From Chitinophagaceae bacterium UBA2793 (GTDB lineage Bacteria; Bacteroidota; Bacteroidia; Chitinophagales; Chitinophagaceae), in the NCBI GenBank assembly GCA_002352045.1, contig DEHT01000071.1, positions 61,207-87,054 of the forward strand: a DNA stretch of 25,848 bases, given 5' to 3'. Below, one piece after another: positions 1 through 7,655 of this stretch (position 1 is its first letter; each line of letters starts with the position of its first letter). Below the pieces are notes generated by a model, which ran no database searches, was not told the DNA's origin, and was given only the letters and a program-made list of their open reading frames with translations. A program made the translations under genes and the position numbers.

Positions 1-513
1 AAAGGGTTAATGCGTTGGATGAAAATGGCCAAAGAAAAAATTGCCTTCCAGGGTTTACCGGCACGTATATGTTGGCTGGGCCAGGGCGAAAGAGAAAAAG
101 CAGGCCTTGCATTTAATGAGTTGGTAAAAACTGGTAAAGTAAAAGCACCGATTGTAATTGGCAGAGATCATTTAGATACCGGTTCGGTAGCTTCGCCCAA
201 TAGAGAAACCGAAGCTATGCTCGATGGCAGCGATGCTGTGGCCGATTGGCCTTTGCTCAATGCATTGGTAAATACTGCCGGCGGCGCCAGTTGGGTAAGC
301 CTGCATCATGGCGGTGGAGTAGGCATGGGTTACAGTATTCATGCAGGTATGGTGATTGTTGCAGATGGTACTGATGATGCGGCTGCAAGGCTGGCCAGAG
401 TGCTGCGCAACGATCCCGGTATGGGCGTTATTCGCCATGCCGATGCCGGCTATCAATTGGCAAAAGAAACTGCAAAAGAAAATGGATTAGATTTGGATGA
501 AAAATTGAAATAA
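1..513 (+). CDS. hutU: Urocanate hydratase, C-terminal part (5' truncated by window)
   Basis: C-terminal about 170 residues of urocanase, the second enzyme of histidine breakdown, which adds water to urocanate to give 4-imidazolone-5-propanoate using bound NAD+. The frame is open from base 1, so the internal ATG at 10 is not the real start. Family landmarks visible are LPARICWLGQGER, IGRDHLDTGSVASPNRET, GSDAVADWPLLNAL and SLHHGGGVGMGYSIHAG, all typical of the urocanase C-terminal half. The end of the protein looks complete. Other hut genes, if present, lie left of the window. The gene ends at a strong terminator and is not linked to the opposite-strand regulator that follows. Identification is secure from motif conservation. 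Confidence 0.96.
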   Translation, partial: KGLMRWMKMAKEKIAFQGLPARICWLGQGEREKAGLAFNELVKTGKVKAPIVIGRDHLDTGSVASPNRETEAMLDGSDAVADWPLLNALVNTAGGASWVSLHHGGGVGMGYSIHAGMVIVADGTDDAAARLARVLRNDPGMGVIRHADAGYQLAKETAKENGLDLDEKLK

Positions 514-520
514 AAATTAT

Positions 521-551
521 AAAACCGAAGTAATAATTCTTCGGTTTTTTT
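521..551. terminator. Bidirectional intrinsic terminator
   Basis: A perfect 10-bp stem (521-530 AAAACCGAAG with 539-548 CTTCGGTTTT), 8-nt loop, then further Ts. It sits between the converging hutU and response-regulator genes; A/T-rich arms on both sides allow it to serve both strands. Confidence 0.9.
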
Positions 552-559
552 GTGAAATT

Positions 560-1324
560 TTATTGGAGCATCTTATGGAGAAAATCTTCTTTTCTTCTGG
601 TAGAAACCTCAATTGCTGTACCATCATTCAAAATTACTGTACCACCTTTTCCCTTGTTGTAACTTTTTACATAAGCCAGGTTTATTAAATGAGAGTTGTG
701 TACCCTGAAAAAATTAAACTCTGTGAGCATTTCTTCAAATTCTTTTAATGTTTTTGCTACTACTAATTTTTGCCCGTTACGCATAAAGATGCTGGTGTAA
801 TTAATATCGCTTTGACAACGCAGAATATCAATAACCGGCAATAACTCAAATCCAGCTATTGTAGGTACTACAATTTTTTTGGGAGGTGTATATTGCTTTA
901 GTTGCTCTACATTTTCTAACAAGGTTTGAAATTTTGCCATTACATTTTCGGGAGCCGGCACTATTTGTTTTATTTTTTCAACTGCTTGTTTCAGATCTGC
1001 AATATCTACCGGTTTAAGCAGGTAATAAATGGCGCTAAATTTAAAAGCCTGTACTGCATATTTTTCGTAAGCCGTAACAAAAATTACTTCAAAATTTTGA
1101 TTGGGCAATTGCTGTAATAAATCAAACCCGGTTTCATCATGTATCTGCACGTCTAAAAAAACAAGATGCGGATGCAATGTTTTAATTGCATGAATGCCCT
1201 GTTTTACTGAATGAAAACTACCTAAAAGATTGATCATTCCGTTACAATGCTTTTCAACAAGGTCGGTTAGGCGTGCTGAAGCATGTTCTTCATCGTCAAT
1301 AATAATTGCTTTAATTTTATTCAT
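560..1324 (-). CDS. LytTR-family response regulator
   Basis: 254-residue two-component response regulator. Residues 1-125 form a receiver domain with the acidic pair D10/D11, the predicted phospho-acceptor D58 in VFLDVQ, the conserved threonine in VTAYEKYA and the lysine of LLKPVD. Residues about 150-254 form a LytTR DNA-binding domain (VHNSHLINLAYVKSY and a C-terminal strand with EVSTRRK). This family binds direct repeats upstream of its targets, which cannot be inferred here. It lies 100 bp downstream of the histidine kinase at 1425-3230 on the same strand, the usual LytS/LytR-like pairing of Bacteroidota, so the two very likely form one phosphorelay. The signal sensed is unknown. Confidence 0.93.
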   Translation of the reverse strand: MNKIKAIIIDDEEHASARLTDLVEKHCNGMINLLGSFHSVKQGIHAIKTLHPHLVFLDVQIHDETGFDLLQQLPNQNFEVIFVTAYEKYAVQAFKFSAIYYLLKPVDIADLKQAVEKIKQIVPAPENVMAKFQTLLENVEQLKQYTPPKKIVVPTIAGFELLPVIDILRCQSDINYTSIFMRNGQKLVVAKTLKEFEEMLTEFNFFRVHNSHLINLAYVKSYNKGKGGTVILNDGTAIEVSTRRKEDFLHKMLQ

Positions 1325-1424
1325 AAGGAATTGTAAGCTTTTTGAAAAAAAATATGTACAAACACGAATGAGAAATAATTCGTAGGGTGAAACTTGTTTA
1401 TTTTAGTTAGTTCATCATTAAGAT

Positions 1425-3230
1425 TTAGTATGCAGTTTCAAAGGGAAGACATAACTCGGCAATTAAGCCGTTTTCTTTGTCTTTATAAATAATGTTGGCA
1501 TTTGAATCTTTTAGTTTGTTTATTATTTCGAGTCTTGATGCTGTAATTTTTGTACCAAGCGATTTATTTTTATATGCAGAATTGTTTTTTGCAGCTTTTT
1601 CTCTCCCAATTCCATCGTCTTCAATAATACATTTAATTGTTTTTCCTTCTTTATAAATATGAATGTTGATATGGCCTTGCCCTTCTTTGGCTGAAATACC
1701 ATGCCATATACTGTTTTCTACAAATGGTTGTAAAATCATCGGAGGTACTAAAGTGTCGTCGGGGTTAAGTACTTCATCTACTTTTATAGAATAAGTAAAT
1801 TTATTTTGAAGTCGTCGTGCTTCAAGCTCCATATAGGCTTCTAACATTTTCAACTCATCAGCTAATGATATTTCTTTGTGTTCAGAATTTTCAAGTGTCG
1901 AACGCATTACTTTGGCAAATTTTGTAAGATATTCATCTGCTGCTTCGGTATTGTTTTTACGAATATAATTGCTAACGGAATTGAGTGAATTAAAAATAAA
2001 ATGTGGGTTCATTTGCAAACGCAAAACCTTGATTTCATTTTCAGCAACTTTGGTCTGTAATTCTGCTTCTTTTTGTTTGCTTTCGGTATCTCTACGCTTT
2101 TTGTATTGCCATAAAATAAGGCCGGCACTTAGTGCAATAAGCATAATGCCGGCAATTGAAAAGTTTCGAATTGTTTTTTGTTTTGAAATGGCTGCTTTAT
2201 GTTCGGCATTTAATAAAGCGGTTTTAATTTCATATTCAAAACTGGCTTCTTTTTTTGCAATTTCTGTTTTCTTTTGTATTCCTACAACGCTATCTTTTAC
2301 TTTTATATAATCTTTGAAATATTTTAAAGCTTTTGCTTTATTGTTTATGGAGTCATAAGCATCTGATAATACAGGTAAAATTTGTTCCTGAAAGTTTAGT
2401 GCACCAAATGATATTGCATTTTTTAGCGCTTCTTCACCAACTGAAATAGACTTGCTGTAATTTTTCTTTGCAAGATAAATATTGCTTAGCCCAAGCAGTG
2501 CTTGTGTATAAGCATCTAATAAATCTCCGTCTTTTGCAACTTGTAAACTTAATTCCATGTACTTTAAAGCAGAATCGGATTCTTTACGTTTCAAGTGTCC
2601 GGCTCCAATATTGAAAAGTATATATGAAGAAACATTGTACAAATTATTTGGCTGGCTGATGGAAAGCCCCATAAAGCCGTATTCTTTTATAAGATGCAGA
2701 CTATCGATATTCAAATAAATAGATGATAAGTTTGCTAAAGCTATCGCTTGCTGTTGTAATTCTTTTTCTTCCTTTGCTATTTTTAATAGCCGTTTGAAGT
2801 AAAATATAGCCGAATCGTACTCGTTAAGCCTGAGTTTTATACTGCCAATATTATTATATACCCCGGCATTGAATAATTTGTTATTTAATGGAATTGCTGT
2901 TTGAAGGGCTTCGTAGGAATACTCCAGGGCCTTAGATAATTCACCTTTGCTTATGTAAATTACTCCTTTTAATCTTTGAGCAGATGCAATGCTTTTTATT
3001 CGGTTATTTTTTTTGGCCAAATAAATAGCAGAATCTGCATATTTCTCTGCAAGTTCAAAGTCTGTGTACATCTTAGTATTGCCCTTAAGCATGAGCAGGT
3101 CCATATAAGTGCTATCTGCTCTTGTTGTTTCATATAAACGCTGAAGAGAGTCAATTTGCTTTAACAAGCCCGGCTGTGAAAAAGCCTTTGTAGCTAAGAT
3201 TATAAAGGGTAAAATATAAAATACTCTCAT
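1425..3230 (-). CDS. TPR-containing sensor histidine kinase (LytS/YehU type)
   Basis: 601-residue membrane kinase. A signal peptide (residues 1-18) precedes a long helical region (about 20-330) of tetratricopeptide-type repeats, for example NAGVYNNIGSIKLRLNEY and ALLGLSNIYLAKKNYSKS, probably the extracytoplasmic sensor. A single membrane helix lies near 354-374 (FSIAGIMLIALSAGLILWQY), followed by a short coiled coil. The His_kinase domain has the phospho-acceptor H410 in MNPHFIFNSLNSV; the ATP-binding lid is seen in ILQPFVENSIWHG and EDDGIGREKA. The partner regulator follows directly downstream. The gene is divergent from the secreted protein at 3427, which could be a target, but no operator is visible to support that. 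Confidence 0.93.
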   Translation of the reverse strand: MRVFYILPFIILATKAFSQPGLLKQIDSLQRLYETTRADSTYMDLLMLKGNTKMYTDFELAEKYADSAIYLAKKNNRIKSIASAQRLKGVIYISKGELSKALEYSYEALQTAIPLNNKLFNAGVYNNIGSIKLRLNEYDSAIFYFKRLLKIAKEEKELQQQAIALANLSSIYLNIDSLHLIKEYGFMGLSISQPNNLYNVSSYILFNIGAGHLKRKESDSALKYMELSLQVAKDGDLLDAYTQALLGLSNIYLAKKNYSKSISVGEEALKNAISFGALNFQEQILPVLSDAYDSINNKAKALKYFKDYIKVKDSVVGIQKKTEIAKKEASFEYEIKTALLNAEHKAAISKQKTIRNFSIAGIMLIALSAGLILWQYKKRRDTESKQKEAELQTKVAENEIKVLRLQMNPHFIFNSLNSVSNYIRKNNTEAADEYLTKFAKVMRSTLENSEHKEISLADELKMLEAYMELEARRLQNKFTYSIKVDEVLNPDDTLVPPMILQPFVENSIWHGISAKEGQGHINIHIYKEGKTIKCIIEDDGIGREKAAKNNSAYKNKSLGTKITASRLEIINKLKDSNANIIYKDKENGLIAELCLPFETAY

Positions 3231-3426
3231 AGAGGTATATTAATATTGGTTATAAATGCAATATATTGATTGTTTTCAAATTTGATAATATTAAGCAACT
3301 ACTTATACATAAAAATGATGCAATAAATAAGTAAAGTATGGCAAATAATAAATGTAGCTATAAGCAAAGCGATATCATGTATAATTTTCCTCTGATTAGT
3401 TTTATTACAGTTTAAATGTTACAAAA

Positions 3427-5373
3427 ATGAATAGGTTTTATCTTCTCTTTTTGTTGCTTTTATTAAGCACTTTTTATAGTTCGGCTCAAACCTTAGCAGA
3501 GGATTGGAAACGAACTAAAAAGGAATTAAATAAAATTGGGGAGCTTTTTAAGCCCAAAAAAAGTAGTTCTGGCAATTCAGATGTAGGTAATTCACAGCCA
3601 TCATCGCAATCAACCAAAATCAATCAAAGTAAAGTTGTTACTAAAGAAGATGCACGTCAACCAAAAACTAAATCTTTTACCGAAGCTACTCCCGACATAT
3701 CTGGCTGGTGGCATTTTTCAACTTCTAATAAAGATTTATTAGAATTATACCTGGGTGAAAACGGTATTGGTAAGTATGATGGAGAAGATATGACTTACAA
3801 AATATCAAAAAACAGTTTGAGAATTGAGTCTAAATCCTTCATTCATGTTTTTATAGTTGAACAAACGGCAAATATATTAAAACTTAGTACAGGCAATGAA
3901 GACCATTTTTCTACAATGGAATTTGCAAAAGGGAAAAACCCAATTGCTAATAGTAATTCACTTTTGCCCCGAACAAGAAATTCAAAACTTGCCGGCCCCT
4001 GGTATTTTAAAGACTCCTATTTAATAAAACTTGTTTTTGATGATAATGGAAGGGTACAGCTTGAAGACAGAAACGAAGAACTAAGAAAAAACAGGATTCA
4101 AAACTTTCTTGCATTTCCAACTGATTTTTCGGTCCCTTTTTTGGAGGATGGAAAAGTATTAAAGATAGGAGAAAAGGGAAGGTATAATTATTCAATAGTG
4201 AACGACTCTATTTTGACCCTTACCTATATTGGGAAAGATTACATTTTTGTTAGGCTTAAAAAAACAGCATTGGGTGATAATCCTCAAAAATTAATTGGGC
4301 AATGGTTTTTTCCTTACCAGGAAGATAAAAAAATACCCGGGTTGACTCCGGTAAAATATCAGTATGATGTATGCTTCGATTTTTTAAGTAATGGAAGACT
4401 AATAAAACAAACAACCCGGAAAATGGATGGTGAGGTCATTTCAAGTGAGAAAGGTTGGTGGGGTTCAAAAAACGGGAAACTTAGTTTGCTGATTGAAGAT
4501 GCCGAGAGCATTGCAATGAGTAATTACTCAATAAATGCTAACCAATTAACATTGACCAGCGAGTATGAAGGTTACAGTTTTAGTATGATAGGAAGTATGG
4601 TTAAAAAACACTCCGATATTCTTGTAACTAAACCCATTTCAGAATCAAAAATTATTACAGAGAATAAAACAACCATTACTTCAGCTGAACTTTGCGAATA
4701 CTTTCCCTTAAAAAATGAAATGGTTTACAGCTACGAAATTAAAGGAGAATCGGTAGGCATGGGATTGCTTCAAATGCTTTCCGACAGGCCTGTACCCGAA
4801 GAGTATAAAAAAATACTTCTAAAGGAAGAATATGAATATGTAGAACAGAAAAAGTCTAAGGGAAAAAACTTTAAAGGTTATAGAGTTAATTCTACGGATG
4901 TAAACAGGAGGGGTAAATTGTTTTATTATTCTTGTGAAAATGGTGCTATTGTTTCGCACACCGAACAATATGAAATTGTATCAAATGATGAAGGACTTGA
5001 GTATGATTGGTGGGATAATTCTTATACTCGTAAATATTCCCTTGAAGAAAAAGGAACCGGGCAATTTGTAAACTGGACTTTGTTAAAAGCCAATACTCCA
5101 ATAAATGTTCAATGGGTAGAAGAACAAATTACGGGTTCAATAATAATGGTAACAAAATCGGTGATTGAAGAAATGGGTATTACCATCACGGTTAATGGTA
5201 AACAGTATAAGGATGTAATTAAAGTGAAAAAGCTATTTAGTAAAAAGGGCGGGGATTCCTTTGGCGAACAGGAAATTTATTTTGCAAAAGGAGTTGGCAT
5301 CATTAAGAAAGTTGATATTTCAATGGCGTCTGGTGAAATTTTTACCGAGTTAACTTCTTTCTCCATACAATGA
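3427..5373 (+). CDS. Exported protein with three repeated G-x-W-x-F domains, function unknown
   Basis: 648 residues with a clear Sec signal peptide (residues 1-20, ending SSAQ). A Ser/Gln/Lys-rich linker runs to about residue 85. Three segments of about 100 residues follow, each opening with a G/S-x-W motif: W94 (SGWWHF), W192 (AGPWYF) and W293 (IGQWFF). Each continues as alternating strands, a layout like lipocalin-type beta-barrels, which are a common Bacteroidota theme. The C-terminal part (about 425-648) begins CEYFPLKNEMVYSYEI and resembles beta-rich outer-membrane-associated domains. No lipobox and no type IX sorting domain are seen, so the product is probably periplasmic. It starts 196 bp from the divergent histidine kinase. 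No function can be assigned. Confidence 0.8.
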   Translation: MNRFYLLFLLLLLSTFYSSAQTLAEDWKRTKKELNKIGELFKPKKSSSGNSDVGNSQPSSQSTKINQSKVVTKEDARQPKTKSFTEATPDISGWWHFSTSNKDLLELYLGENGIGKYDGEDMTYKISKNSLRIESKSFIHVFIVEQTANILKLSTGNEDHFSTMEFAKGKNPIANSNSLLPRTRNSKLAGPWYFKDSYLIKLVFDDNGRVQLEDRNEELRKNRIQNFLAFPTDFSVPFLEDGKVLKIGEKGRYNYSIVNDSILTLTYIGKDYIFVRLKKTALGDNPQKLIGQWFFPYQEDKKIPGLTPVKYQYDVCFDFLSNGRLIKQTTRKMDGEVISSEKGWWGSKNGKLSLLIEDAESIAMSNYSINANQLTLTSEYEGYSFSMIGSMVKKHSDILVTKPISESKIITENKTTITSAELCEYFPLKNEMVYSYEIKGESVGMGLLQMLSDRPVPEEYKKILLKEEYEYVEQKKSKGKNFKGYRVNSTDVNRRGKLFYYSCENGAIVSHTEQYEIVSNDEGLEYDWWDNSYTRKYSLEEKGTGQFVNWTLLKANTPINVQWVEEQITGSIIMVTKSVIEEMGITITVNGKQYKDVIKVKKLFSKKGGDSFGEQEIYFAKGVGIIKKVDISMASGEIFTELTSFSIQ

Positions 5374-5401
5374 TTATAAGTACAAGTAAAAAATGTAAAA
5401 A

Positions 5402-6496
5402 ATGAAAACTGTATTTTTTTTTCTTCTCTGCACTATTATTGCTCTGCAAGATGTTGATGCAAAAATTTGGCGCATAAACAATCAATCCAATTACAATGGT
5501 TCTAGTAGCTGGGGTAGCAATTATGGGGGCTCGGCAACTTATCCGGTATTTAAACAAATAAACCAGGCAGTAAGTTTTGCTTCGGTAGTAAACGGCGATA
5601 CTCTTTATATAGAAGGGGCTTCCACAAAATACGACCAGGCTACATTAACCAAAAGACTGGTGCTTATTGGTGCTGGTTATTTGCTAAATGAAAACCCACA
5701 ATCTTCTCCCAATTTATTTACTTCTTTGGTTGATCGTATTACATTAAGTACAGGTTCAGCAGGCTCTCAGTTAATTGCCATAGCTTTCTCCTCAGGTATT
5801 AATGTAAGTGTAACTATTAATACAAATGACATAACGGTAAAAAGATGTTTTTTAGACAAACGAATAAATATTGATGATGGCGTAAACAATATTAAAATTT
5901 TACAAAATTATTTTTTTAATTACTCAGGTAGCTCTGCAATTTTTTGGAGTGGAGTAGGAACTCCGCCAATGGATATAATTTTTAATAACAACATTTGCAG
6001 GTATTCATTATTAACAAACGGCTTCACATTGCTTGAATGTAAGAACAATGTTTTTGATCCCCCAAACCCGGTGGGAAATTCACTTTCAATTGATATTACA
6101 GTGTCTAATTTTCAAAATAACATCTTAAAAAATCCAACAGCAACGGTAAATATAAACAATGGAACAAACCTAAATAGCTCTTTTAATATTGCAACATCTG
6201 CTACTCAATTTGGAACGGCCAATAATAATATTGTGTTGCCCGATATGAGTACCTTGTTTGTTGCCGGTTCTCCATTGTCTGCCGATGGTGCCTATCGTTT
6301 ACAACAACCTCAGCCGCTAAACCAATTAGGTGCTGATGGTACAGAAAGAGGTGTATTTGGTGGTGTTATTGTAGCCAACAGGTACATGCTTTCGGGCTTA
6401 GCTGCTATACCGGTTTTGTATGAATTGAATACCTCCGGAGTAGGTACCAGCGTAAATGGGTTGCAGGTAGAAATAAAGTCAAGAACCATTCAATAA
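5402..6496 (+). CDS. Exported protein, probable right-handed beta-helix
   Basis: 364 residues with an N-terminal hydrophobic signal (about 1-20, cut after DVDA). After an Asn/Ser-rich stretch, residues 60-300 show short strand-turn repeats rich in N, I and V (for example ITVKRCFLDKRINID, NIKILQNYFFN, IIFNNNICRY), the pattern of a pectate-lyase-like parallel beta-helix. It begins 28 bp after the preceding gene and ends 9 bp before the next, so the three secreted-protein genes probably form one operon. No catalytic residues can be named, and no type IX C-terminal domain is present. It could be a surface or periplasmic carbohydrate-binding protein; this is inference. Confidence 0.75.
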   Translation: MKTVFFFLLCTIIALQDVDAKIWRINNQSNYNGSSSWGSNYGGSATYPVFKQINQAVSFASVVNGDTLYIEGASTKYDQATLTKRLVLIGAGYLLNENPQSSPNLFTSLVDRITLSTGSAGSQLIAIAFSSGINVSVTINTNDITVKRCFLDKRINIDDGVNNIKILQNYFFNYSGSSAIFWSGVGTPPMDIIFNNNICRYSLLTNGFTLLECKNNVFDPPNPVGNSLSIDITVSNFQNNILKNPTATVNINNGTNLNSSFNIATSATQFGTANNNIVLPDMSTLFVAGSPLSADGAYRLQQPQPLNQLGADGTERGVFGGVIVANRYMLSGLAAIPVLYELNTSGVGTSVNGLQVEIKSRTIQ

Positions 6497-6505
6497 ATCT
6501 GCATA

Positions 6506-7240
6506 ATGAGAAAAGTATTTTTTTTAATAGCAATTCTTATGTACAGCCAAAAGAGTTTGGCTCAAGATATTATCCAGGTTGAATACTTTATAAATATTGA
6601 CGCAGGGTTTGGGAATAATCAACTCATAACAATTCCTAATCAACCAGGAAGTACTTATCAGGTATTTGTTGATTTAACAGGTATAAGCCCGGGCAGGCAT
6701 TTTTTGTATTGTAGAACTAAGGATAACAACGGGCATTGGAGCCAAACTATCCGAAAAGGTATTGAGCTGTATTCAAATTCTTCACAACAGATGGTACAAG
6801 GAGTAGAGTATTTTTTTGCAAATGTTGAAGGCGTTTCGCAAAATACCTATGTTGCTTTCGCCACGCCTGCTGCCAATGGAAATTTTGTTTTTCACATTCC
6901 TGCCGGTAATATACCCGAAAGAATAGATACTTTATTTTTTCGTTCAAAAGATAATGCAGGGCATTGGTCCCAAACAACTTCTACCATTAAATATTTTACT
7001 ATTAAGGATTGCCCTGCCAATGTGTGGTTGGGTGAAGTAAGTACCGATTGGCACACAGCAGCAAATTGGAGTTGCAACCAGGTGCCCAATAATAGTTCGG
7101 AAGTATTGATTGTATATCCCACTAAATTTTTCTGCGAAGTGTTAACCGGAAAAGTTGCAACCTGTAAAAAATTATTGCAAACATCGGGTTCAAATGTAAA
7201 AGTTAATACAGGTGCTTCACTGAATATCGAAGGGTTATAA
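6506..7240 (+). CDS. Exported protein with two GHWSQT repeat domains
   Basis: 244 residues with a signal peptide (1-19, ending SLAQ). Two homologous segments of about 75 residues follow: each starts VEYF and ends with a strand carrying (R)(T/S)KDNxGHWSQT. A third segment, VWLGEVSTDWHTAANWSCNQVPN, is a module frequent in large Bacteroidota surface proteins, where it is usually followed by more domains and a type IX sorting tail. Here the frame stops shortly afterwards at NIEGL, so the protein may be a short natural form or have lost its C-terminal end. It is the last gene of the likely secreted-protein operon and is followed by a weak hairpin. Function unknown. Confidence 0.78.
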   Translation: MRKVFFLIAILMYSQKSLAQDIIQVEYFINIDAGFGNNQLITIPNQPGSTYQVFVDLTGISPGRHFLYCRTKDNNGHWSQTIRKGIELYSNSSQQMVQGVEYFFANVEGVSQNTYVAFATPAANGNFVFHIPAGNIPERIDTLFFRSKDNAGHWSQTTSTIKYFTIKDCPANVWLGEVSTDWHTAANWSCNQVPNNSSEVLIVYPTKFFCEVLTGKVATCKKLLQTSGSNVKVNTGASLNIEGL

Positions 7241-7655
7241 TTATTCAGCTTTGAATGTTTGTAATGCAACCTTCAATTGTTGGTTGCGGCACTTTTTATT
7301 TGGATAAAAACTTTATAAAAAAAATGAAACTGCCGGCACTACAGAAATGCAGGCAAGCTGTTTTACAACAATTCTGACAAAAAATTTCCCCCACAATTTA
7401 TTCACTTATAGAAAATGCGCCCAGCTTGTTTAGGTATTTAACTACTCTTTTAAATCAACGTATTGTTCCTAAAAACAAACAAAGCAAACTTCTTAAAATT
7501 TAAGATTTCTTTTTTCTATACTCTTTAAAAGTTTTCTTAAGCCGTATAAAAATCTCAAAAAATAAATGAAATAGGGCAGAAAATAAATGTGGCTTGTGCC
7601 AGCCATTTTCCTCCATTAATTTCCCATTCTTATTTATTATTAAAACTAATTTAAG
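7241..7655. other. Intergenic gap (415 bp) with weak terminator-like hairpin
   Basis: The gap starts with a small stem-loop, GCAACC (7266-7271) with GGTTGC (7282-7287), followed by a T-rich run, a plausible end for the secreted-protein operon. The rest is AT-rich and shows no convincing ORF. The promoter of the RCC1 gene should lie in its last 100 bp, but no clear TAnnTTTG box was found. Confidence 0.5.
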
